Shown one piece after another: positions 15,170 to 23,762 of a stretch of DNA of 64,000 bases. Both the position numbers and the translations under genes were made by a program. The stretch is from the NCBI GenBank assembly GCA_965227065.1, contig CBDDFN010000009.1, positions 1-64,000 on the forward strand, in the 5' to 3' direction. The notes under the pieces were generated by a model, which was given only the letters and a program-made list of their open reading frames with translations, searched no databases and was not told the DNA's origin. The DNA is from CBDDFN01 sp965227065 (GTDB lineage Bacteria; Pseudomonadota; Alphaproteobacteria; SPJN01). Every line of letters begins with the position of its first letter. Position 1 is the stretch's first letter.

Positions 15170-17442
15170 TCGTCGGCGATGTTGAGGATGATCTGGACCA
15201 CCGCGCCGCCATCTTCATTAAACGCTTCGATCACGCCGCCCATATCGCGGATGATACCGTAGGAAATGGACAGGCCAAGCCCGGTCCCTTTACCGACTTC
15301 CTTAGTGGTGAAGAAGGGGTCAAACAGCTGTTCTTTCAAATGCTCAGGAAAACCCCCGCCATTGTCGGCGCAGCGGAAGCACACGCGCTTGTCATCGACC
15401 TGGGCGAGTTTGAGCTTGATTTCGCCTTGCCATTCGGGGCCGATCTTTCCGGCCTCGCGGGCCTTGTCGCGAAAATCGTCGATCGCATCGCGCGCATTGG
15501 TGAACAGGTTGAGCATCACCTGTTCAAACTGCAATGGGTCACCATGGACCAGCGGTTCATTGCGCATAAAGTCGGTCTCGACGGTCACGCCGTGATTGCG
15601 CAGCTGTTCGCCGACAATGCCCAGCGCGCCTTCGACATGCTCAGATACAGAAAAGCTTTGATCCTGATCATAGGACTGCCGCGCGAAAACCCGCATCTGA
15701 TTGACAATCCGGCTGGCCCGCTCGGTTTGGGCCTGAATGCGATCGATTTTGCCAAGCGCGAATTCGGTGTCGGGCGTCTCTTCGTCGAGGATGAGCTCCA
15801 GATTTTGTGCAGCCAGTGAAATGGCGGCCAGGGGCTGGTTCATCTCATGGGCGATGCCGGTTGCCATCTCGCCGAGCGTGGCGAGTTTGGAGGATTGGAT
15901 CGCCTTGTTCTTCTCTGCCTCATTGGACAGCGCCTGATTGGTGAGAAGCGCCAGGCGGCTCGCCAGGCCAAGCTGGTATGATGAGAAATAATGCGGGGCT
16001 GAATGCAGGCAGATCAACCAGGCCGGCTGGTTCTCAATTGCAAGTTTCACGATGATGGCCGAGGCCCAGACCTGATCGACATCCGCCATATTCAGCGCCT
16101 GAATGATGGGGGAGTTCTGATCGCACAGGCTGGGCTCTTCGGGCAGACCACCGGCATGTTCGGACACGCTTTTCCAATCAAGGGCCTTGAGCGCGCCACC
16201 GCTTGCCACCGCGGCGATCAGATGGCCCTGCCAGTGCCGCCGGATAAGGGCGGCCCCTTCAAAGCCCAGATGGCCGTTCAAAAGGGCCAGAAGCCCCTCA
16301 AAGACATTCTGTGAAGGGATCGGCTTGGTCAGGATGCGCAGACCTTCCAGCAGCGTTTCTGATTCCCGGCGCAATTCGCGTTCCCGCGCGCGGGAGCGTT
16401 CAAGCCGGCTGACCAGTTCAAGCAATTCACGCCGTTCGCGTTCCGCCGGGGCGGTGCCGTCCACCAGGGTGAGGGAGCCGGCGAAAGCGCCTGCGCCCGC
16501 GTCGGGCAGGCTGTGATCTGTGGATTGGGCGGCTGGCGATGCGCTTTCGCCGTCGGCCAGTGGGGCGCCTGAAAATGTCAGACGCAAGCCGCCCAGATTA
16601 ACCGGAACCTTGATCACGGCATCGCGGAAGGGACGGCCGGTCGCGACCAGCCCGGCCAGCGTGGAATGGCCCTCAATGGCATGAACAAGGTTCATCCCCT
16701 CAAGCCGGGCGCCCACCAGTTTGAGGCCCCGTTCCTTCACTGCGGCGCGGAAGCGTTCCGACAGCGGGACGATGGCTGAGATGCGGCCTTTATCATCGGC
16801 TTCCCAGAACGCATCAATGGACAATGCGGCCCGTGCCGCAAACCGGTTGCCGCCTTCCTGCATATGTTTGCGCGCGCGTTTCTGGGCGGCCTGTTCGCGG
16901 CGCATGGACAGGGCCTGGGCACCCATGCTGGCGATCACTTCGATCGCCTCGCGGTCATTGGGATCAATGCCGCCCGGCGCTTCGACAAACACGGCCAGTG
17001 CGCAAATCTTGTCACGCAACAGCAGGGGCAGCGCCGACAGCCAGACCGTCCCCCGGTCATCGCCGAACATTTCAGGTAAGATTTGTCCGCCCGATCCACC
17101 CCGCGTGCGGCGGCGGTCAAATTCGCTCAAAGGCAGGCGGGTAAAGGCGTTGGGGGTGCCATCTTGCACAAACAGCTGGGCGGCACTGCGAAAGTGATCG
17201 GCACCATCTTCAATATTGAGCGCGCCGGTCCGCATCGCAAAGCCCGAGCGGCCCGGAGCGATTTCAAGCCGGGCGCTGCCCGCGCGGACGACTTCAAACA
17301 AGGCGGTGGCACGGACATCTGCCCGGCGGTTAAGGCTGGCTGCCAGCCGGTCGAGATATTTGTCGACCGCGCCCTCGGATTGAAGCGTGTCTTGCGCATT
17401 CATCAATGCGCGCAATTCTGCAGCGTCGAGATAAGCGCTCAT
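15142..17442 (-). CDS. Sensor histidine kinase with GAF-like N-terminus
   Basis: The protein has 766 residues and no clear transmembrane helix, so it is probably cytoplasmic. Two or three GAF/PAS-like sensor regions fill residues 1-510. A coiled linker (LLELVSRLERSRARERELRR) sits near 335-360. The HisKA domain has the autophosphorylated His532 in ATGIAHEMNQPLAA, the HPK4-like NtrB/DctB type. The ATPase domain shows the N box NLFTNARDAI, G1 CADNGGGF, F box FDPFFTT and G2 GKGTGLGLS. All catalytic boxes are intact. The OmpA-domain lipoprotein gene ends 95 bases upstream on the same strand. A near-consensus CtrA box lies in that gap. Partner regulators are probably the three receiver proteins at 18741-21281. 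Confidence 0.9.
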   Translation of the reverse strand: MSAYLDAAELRALMNAQDTLQSEGAVDKYLDRLAASLNRRADVRATALFEVVRAGSARLEIAPGRSGFAMRTGALNIEDGADHFRSAAQLFVQDGTPNAFTRLPLSEFDRRRTRGGSGGQILPEMFGDDRGTVWLSALPLLLRDKICALAVFVEAPGGIDPNDREAIEVIASMGAQALSMRREQAAQKRARKHMQEGGNRFAARAALSIDAFWEADDKGRISAIVPLSERFRAAVKERGLKLVGARLEGMNLVHAIEGHSTLAGLVATGRPFRDAVIKVPVNLGGLRLTFSGAPLADGESASPAAQSTDHSLPDAGAGAFAGSLTLVDGTAPAERERRELLELVSRLERSRARERELRRESETLLEGLRILTKPIPSQNVFEGLLALLNGHLGFEGAALIRRHWQGHLIAAVASGGALKALDWKSVSEHAGGLPEEPSLCDQNSPIIQALNMADVDQVWASAIIVKLAIENQPAWLICLHSAPHYFSSYQLGLASRLALLTNQALSNEAEKNKAIQSSKLATLGEMATGIAHEMNQPLAAISLAAQNLELILDEETPDTEFALGKIDRIQAQTERASRIVNQMRVFARQSYDQDQSFSVSEHVEGALGIVGEQLRNHGVTVETDFMRNEPLVHGDPLQFEQVMLNLFTNARDAIDDFRDKAREAGKIGPEWQGEIKLKLAQVDDKRVCFRCADNGGGFPEHLKEQLFDPFFTTKEVGKGTGLGLSISYGIIRDMGGVIEAFNEDGGAVVQIILNIADEQTKAPAAQ

Positions 17443-17493
17443 GGCCCCGTCTTTTGCTTGTTAACCATTCTCGCACAGACTGCGCGGAAAAGG

Positions 17494-17509
17494 TTAACCC
17501 TGGCTAAAC
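17494..17509. promoter_or_regulatory. Near-consensus CtrA box upstream of the kinase
   Basis: TTAACCCTGGCTAAAC fits TTAA-N7-TTAAC with one mismatch (TAAAC). It lies about 50 bases before the histidine kinase start, in the 94-base gap after the OmpA lipoprotein gene. Confidence 0.4.
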
Positions 17510-17536
17510 AGGGCGATCTATCCGCACGCGGATGAC

Positions 17537-18472
17537 TTAGATTTTGCCGGTCTGATCGATCAGCACAAGCACGCGGCGGTTGGCCGGTTCCTTGGTGCCG
17601 TCGGTGCGCGAAACAGCGGGCTGGTTTTCACCCCGCCAGCTCATCGAGACCCGGGCGGGCGGTGCACCCGCAGCGACCAGCTCGTTGATGACGACCGACG
17701 CGCGGCGCTGCGACAGGTCCAGATTATAGTCGACCGACCCCGACGCATCAGCATGGCCCACGACCAGCACCCGCGATTGCGGCCAGGCGCGCATCATATT
17801 GGCGATTTCCTTGAGCTTGGCTTTGGCCTCGTTCGACAAGATGGTCTGATCGAAATCAAACAGGATCATATAAAGATGGCGTTGCGGTCCCGCAGGCGGG
17901 GGCGGCACCGACACGACCCTGGGGGCGGTGGGCTGCTGGGCGGCCGCCATCATGGCGGGGGCGCGTTCCAGCTTGGCCAGATTGTTGACGAACCGCTGGC
18001 CGCAATCTTTCACACGGGCGCTGTCGCGTTCTTCCAGCGCTTCGACCATGCAATCAAAGCGGGCCTGCGCCCCGGCGGCCGGGGCGGGCATGATCTTGCG
18101 GGCACCACCATCAAGGGCCGCGACCAGCTTGGCGCGCTGGGCATCAATGCGGCGGGCATCTTCGGGCTTGAGTTCCCAATAAGAGGTTTCTTCGGGCAGA
18201 ACTGCCTGACCGTTGGAAATGGCCAGCGCCTTGCGGGCGAAATAGTCGGCATCGACATAGTCCCGGCGGGCGAGCCGCTGACGCGCCATCGCTTCATAAC
18301 GGCGGAACAGATCGCCTTCAAACGGGCTTCCCGGCGCTTTGGCGGCATCAAGATTTTCCATGGTTTCATTGAGCCGGAAAACAGACCCGCGATCGCCTTC
18401 CCGCGTGCTTTCGCACGCCGCCGGTACCAGGATTGCCAGGCCCAACGCAACAATTCGGACAACCGTCTTCAT
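17537..18472 (-). CDS. OmpA-domain lipoprotein
   Basis: The protein has 311 residues from MKTVVRIVALG. The start is chosen because it gives a lipoprotein signal peptide ending in the lipobox VPAAC; a longer frame upstream has no such feature. A helical region at about 40-200 contains two Cys (FDCMVEALEERD and VKDCGQRF). The C-terminal OmpA/Pal peptidoglycan-binding domain (about 200-311) has FDFDQTILSNEAKAKL, GHADASGSVDYNLDLSQRRA and NRRVLVLI. It should tether the outer membrane to peptidoglycan or act as an envelope sensor. The N-terminal region is related to that of the OmpA protein at 21512 (the AQxxFDC...C pattern), so the two are paralogues. It is followed by the histidine kinase on the same strand. 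Confidence 0.85.
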   Translation of the reverse strand: MKTVVRIVALGLAILVPAACESTREGDRGSVFRLNETMENLDAAKAPGSPFEGDLFRRYEAMARQRLARRDYVDADYFARKALAISNGQAVLPEETSYWELKPEDARRIDAQRAKLVAALDGGARKIMPAPAAGAQARFDCMVEALEERDSARVKDCGQRFVNNLAKLERAPAMMAAAQQPTAPRVVSVPPPPAGPQRHLYMILFDFDQTILSNEAKAKLKEIANMMRAWPQSRVLVVGHADASGSVDYNLDLSQRRASVVINELVAAGAPPARVSMSWRGENQPAVSRTDGTKEPANRRVLVLIDQTGKI

Positions 18473-18657
18473 GGAAATCGCCCCACTTCTCAATCTGTAA
18501 ATCCCGTCTGGGCGCTGAAGGGTGCAAAATCCCCGCACGCACCCGCGCCATTGCCGCCACCTTATCGCGGCAAGTGGCTGCTTCGCTAGCATTTTTCCGC
18601 AATTTTCGCACTCGACGGTTTCGTGACGAAAGCCGCGCAGACCGCACAAAAGCGCCA

Positions 18658-18673
18658 TTAACGGCGGATTAAC
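18658..18673 (+). promoter_or_regulatory. Perfect CtrA box upstream of the response regulator
   Basis: TTAACGGCGGATTAAC is an exact TTAA-N7-TTAAC. It lies 68 bases before the ATG at 18741 and 185 bases from the divergent lipoprotein start. If it is a promoter element, translation from the alternative ATG at 18675 is unlikely, since that lies next to the box. Confidence 0.6.
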
Positions 18674-18740
18674 CATGGAGGCCGTAGCCTGCATTCATCG
18701 TTTGGTGGGCGGTGAAACGCCGGAAGTGAGAGCAAACAAT

Positions 18741-19850
18741 ATGACTCCGGAAGTATTCTTGGTTGATGACGATGCGCCCTTGTTGGACGAATTGTCGGAA
18801 TTTGTGTCACGCCATGGCCTGTCGGTTTCAGCCTTTACCGATTCGCGGCAAGCCCTTGAGGTGATTTCCCAACAGGCCATGCCCTTTGTGCTGGTGACCG
18901 ATATCGGCATGCCCGGCCTGAACGGACACGCCTTGATTAAACGCCTGAAGGAGATGGCCGGCACGCTGGCGCCTTACAAGGTCATCATGATGTCGGGCCA
19001 GGCCCAGTTTGATGATGCGGTGAAAGCCATTGAAGAAGGGGTGATGGATTTTCTGCCCAAGCCGGTGGATGCGCGCGCCTTGTTGCACACAATCGGGCGT
19101 GCGGGTGATGCGCTGCTGGAAGATTTGCAAAATGACAACCGGCTCGAAGAGCTGGAGGCGCAATTGCATGAAGCGGTGCGCACGACCGAATCGCTGGCGG
19201 ACAATATCCGCTCCCTGCTTGGCGGCGAACGGCTTGCCGCTGCGGTGCTTGATGACCGGCCCGACCGCGCACCCGATGTGCTTGAACCCGACAACGGCTT
19301 CCCCAAGCCTGTGCCGTCGCCTTCACCGTCCAATGTCACGCCGTTCCCCTCTGCGGCCGACGCGTCGGACGCCCGGGACCCCGAAGCCATCCAGAAATCG
19401 CTGCGGGTTCTCGACCGCCCGGCACAAGCGGGCAATATTACCCCGGTGACCGCGCCGCACGCCACTTTGGCGCTGATCAAGCTGCTGCAGTCGATCAAGC
19501 GGGTGCGTGACAAGTTCTTCCCCGAATGCGCACAAGGCGACCCCAGCTGGGATATTATTTTGTATGTGCTGGAGCAGGATTTGCTCAACCGGCCCGTCAG
19601 CGTCACTTCGGCGTGCCATGCCACGTTGATCCCGCAGACAACGGCGATGCGAAAGATCGAGGAAATGGTCGCGCAAGGCTTGATGATCCGCGATTCCGAT
19701 CCCGATGACCGGCGCCGCATTCTGGTCGCGCCGACCGAAATGTGCCGTGAACATGCCCGTATGTTCCTGGGCGGTGTTCTCAATCAAACCCTTGGCGCGG
19801 TTCATCCTGAAGCGTTGCCGAGCGAGACCAAGCAGGAGGCGGCCGAATGA
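18741..19850 (+). CDS. Response regulator with MarR-like winged-helix output
   Basis: The protein has 369 residues. The receiver domain (about 1-120) has the acidic pair in FLVDDDAPL, the phosphoacceptor Asp in VTDIGMPG, and Lys in FLPKPVDAR. A coiled linker and a Pro-rich disordered part (about 125-230) follow. The C-terminal domain (about 245-355) reads as a MarR-type winged helix, with TTAMRKIEEMVAQGLMIRDS as helix and DPDDRRRILVAPT as the wing. Receiver plus MarR-like output is uncommon. The start at 18741 is preferred over 18675, because it begins right at the receiver and lies below a perfect CtrA box. Its stop overlaps the start of the next regulator (ATGA). Confidence 0.8.
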   Translation: MTPEVFLVDDDAPLLDELSEFVSRHGLSVSAFTDSRQALEVISQQAMPFVLVTDIGMPGLNGHALIKRLKEMAGTLAPYKVIMMSGQAQFDDAVKAIEEGVMDFLPKPVDARALLHTIGRAGDALLEDLQNDNRLEELEAQLHEAVRTTESLADNIRSLLGGERLAAAVLDDRPDRAPDVLEPDNGFPKPVPSPSPSNVTPFPSAADASDARDPEAIQKSLRVLDRPAQAGNITPVTAPHATLALIKLLQSIKRVRDKFFPECAQGDPSWDIILYVLEQDLLNRPVSVTSACHATLIPQTTAMRKIEEMVAQGLMIRDSDPDDRRRILVAPTEMCREHARMFLGGVLNQTLGAVHPEALPSETKQEAAE

Positions 19851-20398
19851 CCGGGCGCAAATTCGGGCTGTTTTCGGCGACAGTGACCCCCATTGACCAA
19901 TCTGAAAAAGCGTGGTCGAACCAGCCGCATGCGGGGGTTGAGCCCGAGCCCGGCCCGGAACCGTCTCAAGACAGACAAAGCAGCATGGCGTCACAATCGC
20001 ATTCACAGACCGGCGATCGCCCTTCACCAGCCAAGGACCCGCTTCAGGTTCTTGTGGTTGACGACGATCCCGAACAGGTCACCGAGATTGCCGAGTATCT
20101 CTCGCGCAAGGGTCTGTCCGTGCGGACTGCGGAAAACGGATTGGTTGCACTTGATCTGGTGCGTGAATTCGAGCCGGCGATTGTTGTGATGGACATTAAT
20201 ATGCCTGACATGCGCGGCGACAGGATTTCAGAAATTCTGACCAGCCTTGATCACCGCGCCGCCGTTATTTTGATGTCGGGCTATCCTGATCTGTATGACC
20301 GGGTGTCCGAACGTGCCGACGGGGTTGTGGCGGTGCTGCAAAAGCCCGTCTCACTGAAGGCGCTTTTCGATACGATCGGCGCTGTCATCACTTTGTAG
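19847..20398 (+). CDS. Single-domain response regulator with N-terminal extension
   Basis: The protein has 183 residues. The first 60 are polar, Pro/Gln/Ser-rich and probably disordered. The remainder is a receiver domain with VLVVDDDPEQ, the phosphoacceptor in VVMDINMPDM, and Lys in VLQKPVSL. There is no output domain, so it could relay phosphate or act by protein contact. The start codon overlaps the stop of the MarR-type regulator, so the two are translationally coupled. The last 48 bases overlap the 3' end of the convergent Sel1-like gene. Confidence 0.85.
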   Translation: MTGRKFGLFSATVTPIDQSEKAWSNQPHAGVEPEPGPEPSQDRQSSMASQSHSQTGDRPSPAKDPLQVLVVDDDPEQVTEIAEYLSRKGLSVRTAENGLVALDLVREFEPAIVVMDINMPDMRGDRISEILTSLDHRAAVILMSGYPDLYDRVSERADGVVAVLQKPVSLKALFDTIGAVITL

Positions 20399-20824
20399 GG
20401 GCGGTTCGGGCGGGCTTGCCATCTCGATAAAATAGGGCAGCTTGCCCAGCAGCGTTTTCAGACGCGTGCGGGCAAACCCATCGCCTGCGACCGCAGCTTT
20501 CATATACCAGCCCAGCGCCCGGTGAGGGTATTTCTGCCGGCTGACGCCCTCACGCGGCAATCCGGTTTCATAGACGCGCGCAAGCAGCACCTGGGCCGCC
20601 ACATCCCCTTCAAGCGCCTGATTACGCAAGGCATTTGCTGCCGCAAGCACCTCTTCACGCTTGTCAGGATCACTTTCGTGGTCGGTGTGGATCCAGGCTT
20701 CTAGGACGGATTTGGTCCAATTCTGCTCTGCCTGGGCCGGGCCGGGCAGCAAAAATAGTCCCAATACGACGGCGATCATGGCGGCGAAGGGCTTCGCGTT
20801 GAGCCCTCGCGGCGCTATCATCAT
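20351..20824 (-). CDS. Small exported Sel1/TPR-like protein
   Basis: The protein has 157 residues from MMIAPRGLNAKPFAAMIAV. The N-terminal signal peptide ends near GPAQA. The mature part has helical repeats resembling Sel1 motifs: AQVLLARVYETGLPREGVSR and RALGWYMKAAVAGDGFAR. It lacks an obvious Shine-Dalgarno. Sel1-like proteins often serve as periplasmic scaffolds for signalling. Its gene is placed between two response regulators on the opposite strand and overlaps the first of them at the 3' end. The function is unknown. Confidence 0.65.
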   Translation of the reverse strand: MMIAPRGLNAKPFAAMIAVVLGLFLLPGPAQAEQNWTKSVLEAWIHTDHESDPDKREEVLAAANALRNQALEGDVAAQVLLARVYETGLPREGVSRQKYPHRALGWYMKAAVAGDGFARTRLKTLLGKLPYFIEMASPPEPPLQSDDSADRIEKRLQ

Positions 20825-20882
20825 CGTTAGGGAGTGGTAAACACAAACCGGATAACGCAGATGCGCGCGGCTGAAAATGCTC

Positions 20883-21281
20883 ATGGCTGAACCGATAAAT
20901 CGCATACTCATCGTTGATGACGAGCCTGACATTGTTGAGAACATAGCCGAATATTTCGCACGAAAAGGCTATGAGGTCGAGATCGCCAAGGATGGACGGG
21001 AAGCGCTCGACACGTTGAGCGCCGACAGCTCGATCCTGATCGTAGTCGCCGACATCCGGATGCCCCGGCTTGACGGGCTGGAATTGCTGCGCCAGATCCG
21101 AACTTCCATGGACCGGGACGAAATCAAGGTGATCTTCATTTCCGGTCATGGCGGTGGCGCGGAAGCCGACCGGGCGCTGGAGCTTGGCGCTTTCCGCTTC
21201 CTGGGCAAGCCGCTTAAATTGCGCGATTTGCAAGCCACGGTTGAACAGGCGCGTGAGGCCCTGCGCACCGCTGCGCAATAA
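20883..21281 (+). CDS. Single-domain response regulator
   Basis: The protein has 132 residues, a CheY/DivK-like receiver only: ILIVDDEPDIVENIAEYFARK, phosphoacceptor in VVADIRMPRLDG, the Ser/Thr position in VIFISGHGG, and Lys in FLGKPLKL. It starts at MAEPINR, with an alternative ATG two codons upstream. It diverges from the Sel1-like gene. A weak CtrA-like sequence (TTAG-N7-TAAAC, two mismatches) lies in the gap at 20827-20842. Confidence 0.85.
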   Translation: MAEPINRILIVDDEPDIVENIAEYFARKGYEVEIAKDGREALDTLSADSSILIVVADIRMPRLDGLELLRQIRTSMDRDEIKVIFISGHGGGAEADRALELGAFRFLGKPLKLRDLQATVEQAREALRTAAQ

Positions 21282-21511
21282 AGGGCGCTAGGCGGCGGCC
21301 CGAACGGCGAACCGGGGCAAAAAAGTCACAGTTTCCGCGGAAATCAGTGTCTTACCCCAAATTTTCCCCTGCAATTTCTCGCATTCGCCCACGACATTCG
21401 ATGAAAGAGCGGCTAATCTAGCGCCGATTTATGCTTCCTGGTTCCGGGTTGGGGGCGAGGCCTGGACTTTTGCGGGTCGGGAAGCGGGGACGCCAAAAAG
21501 AGGGTTACTCA
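21282..21511. promoter_or_regulatory. 230-base leader before the OmpA-like gene
   Basis: No gene was found here. The stretch contains AT-rich blocks (AAATTTTCCCCTGCAATTTC) suited to a promoter, and GAGGG shortly before the ATG at 21512. No clear operator, riboswitch fold or CtrA box was seen. Confidence 0.3.
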
Positions 21512-22816
21512 ATGATTCGTCAAAAGCTTCTGGCCACCGTCTCAGTGGCGATGCTCGCTATTCCGGGTCTGGCTTATGGAGCAAGCGAGCCGCTCAACAC
21601 CGCACTTTCAAGCGGTTATGATGCGCTCGCAAACTCCGAATATTGGGAAGTGGACATCCGCGACGGTGATATCTTCCGAATGAAGAAACGCAAAGCCGAT
21701 GCCGGCGGCTGGGTTGAGCCCGAAAAACTGGCAGATTGGCAAATCCCGTCAGAGCATATGGATGGCCTGACCGACGCGCGGGCGCGCCTGATGGATGCCT
21801 ATGACCGCGGCGGTGATCTTGTCACGCCTGAGCATGTCGCCGGCGCGCAGGTCGCCTTTGACTGCTGGGTGCAGGAAGCTGAAGAAAACAATCAGCCCGA
21901 AGAGATTGAGCGCTGCAAAGCCAAATTTGAAGAGCATTACGCGCAAATCCAGTATCCGACCTATAAAGAGCCGGTCGATCCTGATGCCGCCAAGGTGCAC
22001 GATCCGATTTCGTTCAACGTCTATTTCGACTTTGATTCGACCAAACTCGACGATGAGGCCATGGCCAACATTCGCTCTGCCGCGGAAGCGGTGCGCGAGG
22101 AAGTGCCGGCAACCATCGCAGTTGGCGGTCACACCGACACGTCGGGTTCGAACGACTATAACGAGAAACTCTCGAAAGCCCGGGCTGAAGTCGTTGCGGC
22201 GGCTCTGATCGCCGAGGGTGTTCCTGAGGATCTGATCGAAATTGCCTTCTTCGGCGAAACCCAGCCGCGCATCCAGACCGCTGATGCGGTGCGCGAACGC
22301 GGCAACCGCCGGGCTGAAGTGCGCCTGCGCTTTGAAGGCTACAAGTCGATTGATGGTCTGTTCGGTGGTGTGCCGGGTCCCGACCAGACGGCGGAAGAGC
22401 CGATGGATGATGCCATGATGATGGCTGATCCCGACACCGAAGCGCCGGCTGAAGACGCCGACATGCCCGCCTTCATGAGCGAAGAGCAGCCCATGGAAGA
22501 GGCCCCCATGGAGGAGCCGATGGCTGACGAGCCGGCCATGGACGATATGGAAGCCCCGGCTGAAGACGCCATGGAAGAGCCCATGATGGACGAAGCACCG
22601 GCTGAAGAACCCATGATGGACGAAGCTCCCGCTGAAGAACCCATGATGGACGAAGCTCCCGCAGAGGAGCCCATGGCAGAAGAACCCATGATGGACGAAG
22701 CTCCGGCGGAAGAGCCGGCCGCTGCTGAACCCAGCGGTGGTGGCGAAGACCTGCCTGACTTCCTGCAGGATGATGGTGGCGCTTCCGCAGAAGAAGATCC
22801 GCTCGGCTTTCTTTAA
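21512..22816 (+). CDS. OmpA-family envelope protein with acidic repeat tail
   Basis: The protein has 434 residues with a signal peptide ending near GLAYG. The middle region (about 25-165) is related to that of the OmpA lipoprotein at 17537 and keeps the two Cys (FDCWVQEAEE and ERCKAKFEEHY). The OmpA peptidoglycan-binding domain is at about 165-290 (FNVYFDFDSTKLDDEA, GGHTDTSGSNDYNEKLSKAR, NRRAEVRLRF). The last 145 residues are a low-complexity tail of Met, Asp, Glu, Pro and Ala with repeats of MMDEAPAEEP. Such a tail is not usual for OmpA proteins and is probably disordered and strongly negative. It is followed by a hairpin terminator. Confidence 0.85.
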   Translation: MIRQKLLATVSVAMLAIPGLAYGASEPLNTALSSGYDALANSEYWEVDIRDGDIFRMKKRKADAGGWVEPEKLADWQIPSEHMDGLTDARARLMDAYDRGGDLVTPEHVAGAQVAFDCWVQEAEENNQPEEIERCKAKFEEHYAQIQYPTYKEPVDPDAAKVHDPISFNVYFDFDSTKLDDEAMANIRSAAEAVREEVPATIAVGGHTDTSGSNDYNEKLSKARAEVVAAALIAEGVPEDLIEIAFFGETQPRIQTADAVRERGNRRAEVRLRFEGYKSIDGLFGGVPGPDQTAEEPMDDAMMMADPDTEAPAEDADMPAFMSEEQPMEEAPMEEPMADEPAMDDMEAPAEDAMEEPMMDEAPAEEPMMDEAPAEEPMMDEAPAEEPMAEEPMMDEAPAEEPAAAEPSGGGEDLPDFLQDDGGASAEEDPLGFL

Positions 22817-22838
22817 GCCGATCTGACCTGACGATTTT

Positions 22839-22876
22839 GAACCCCGTCTGAGCGATCAGGCGGGGTTCAGTCTTTT
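22839..22876. terminator. Bidirectional hairpin terminator
   Basis: GAACCCCGTCTGA (22839-22851) and CAGGCGGGGTTC (22857-22868) form a stem with one bulge, then AGTCTTTT on the plus strand. On the minus strand it overlaps the last codon of the sodium channel gene. Confidence 0.65.
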
Positions 22877-23685
22877 CGGAGTGCTTCAATCTCGGCGCGC
22901 AGCGCGCGAACCTCATCGCGAATGTCGCGCAAGGTCGGATCATCTTCGGGATCATGGGTCAGCTCGTGCATTTGCTGCACCGAATTCATCGAATCAACCA
23001 GGATTGCGACCACCATATTGAGCATCATGAAGGTGGTGAGCAGGACAAAAGGAACAAAGAAAATCCAGGCCTGGGGATGAACTTCCATCACCGGGCGGAC
23101 AATCCCCATTGACCAGCTTTCCAGCGTCATGATCTGAAACAGCGAATAGGCGCTTTCGCCGATTGTGCCGAACCATTGGGGGTGGCTTTGGCCATAAAGC
23201 ACCGTCGCCATCACCGATGAGATGTAGAACAACAAGCCCATAAAGGCGGCCGTCGATCCAAGGCCGGGCAGGGAATGGAAGATGGCGGCCACCACCCGGC
23301 GCATGCTGGGAACGCGGGCAATCAGGCGCAGCGCGCGCAGGATGCGCATGGCCCGCAGCACCGCAAACGGCCCCCCGGCAGGCAACAGGGCGATGGTGAC
23401 AATGATCACATCAAACCAGTGCCAGCCCGATTTGACGAAATGCCGGCCATGGGCGGCAAGCCGCAGGAAAACTTCGATGATGAAGATGCCCAGCATCATC
23501 GTGTCGGCAAATTTTAGCGCCGGACCAAACCGATCCATCAGGCTTGCGGAGGTTTCAGCCCCCAAAACCGCAGCATTGAGCAGGATGATGCCAATGATAA
23601 AGCGGTTGAAACGCTCGCCTTCTACAAAGTGGTAAAGCGATTGGCGCCATTGGGGCCAGGCGGCAAAATCGTCAGGCTGGAACAC
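22867..23685 (-). CDS. Voltage-gated sodium channel (NaChBac/NavAb family)
   Basis: The protein has 272 residues: six transmembrane helices, S1 at about 25-45 to S6 at about 210-235. The voltage sensor S4 has spaced arginines (LRAMRILRALRLIARVPSMRR). The pore loop carries TLESWSM at residues 187-193, the selectivity filter seen in the sodium-selective channels NavAb and NavMs (Glu189 is the key residue). A C-terminal helix after S6 (PTLRDIRDEVRALRAEIEALR) is the expected coiled-coil tetramerisation tail. These channels are found mostly in marine and alkaliphilic bacteria and link to motility and pH or sodium sensing. It stands alone in its transcription unit. Confidence 0.92.
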   Translation of the reverse strand: MFQPDDFAAWPQWRQSLYHFVEGERFNRFIIGIILLNAAVLGAETSASLMDRFGPALKFADTMMLGIFIIEVFLRLAAHGRHFVKSGWHWFDVIIVTIALLPAGGPFAVLRAMRILRALRLIARVPSMRRVVAAIFHSLPGLGSTAAFMGLLFYISSVMATVLYGQSHPQWFGTIGESAYSLFQIMTLESWSMGIVRPVMEVHPQAWIFFVPFVLLTTFMMLNMVVAILVDSMNSVQQMHELTHDPEDDPTLRDIRDEVRALRAEIEALRKD

Positions 23686-23762
23686 GGGCAGGGCGCACCT
23701 TCTGTGAGAGTGATGCCTCCCACATAGAAACTCTCACCGGGGTCTGCAAGCGGTTTGCTGTC

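Noticed and set aside
20827..20842. CtrA box between the Sel1-like gene and the third response regulator
   Set aside because: Two mismatches (TTAG-N7-TAAAC) make it too weak to call.
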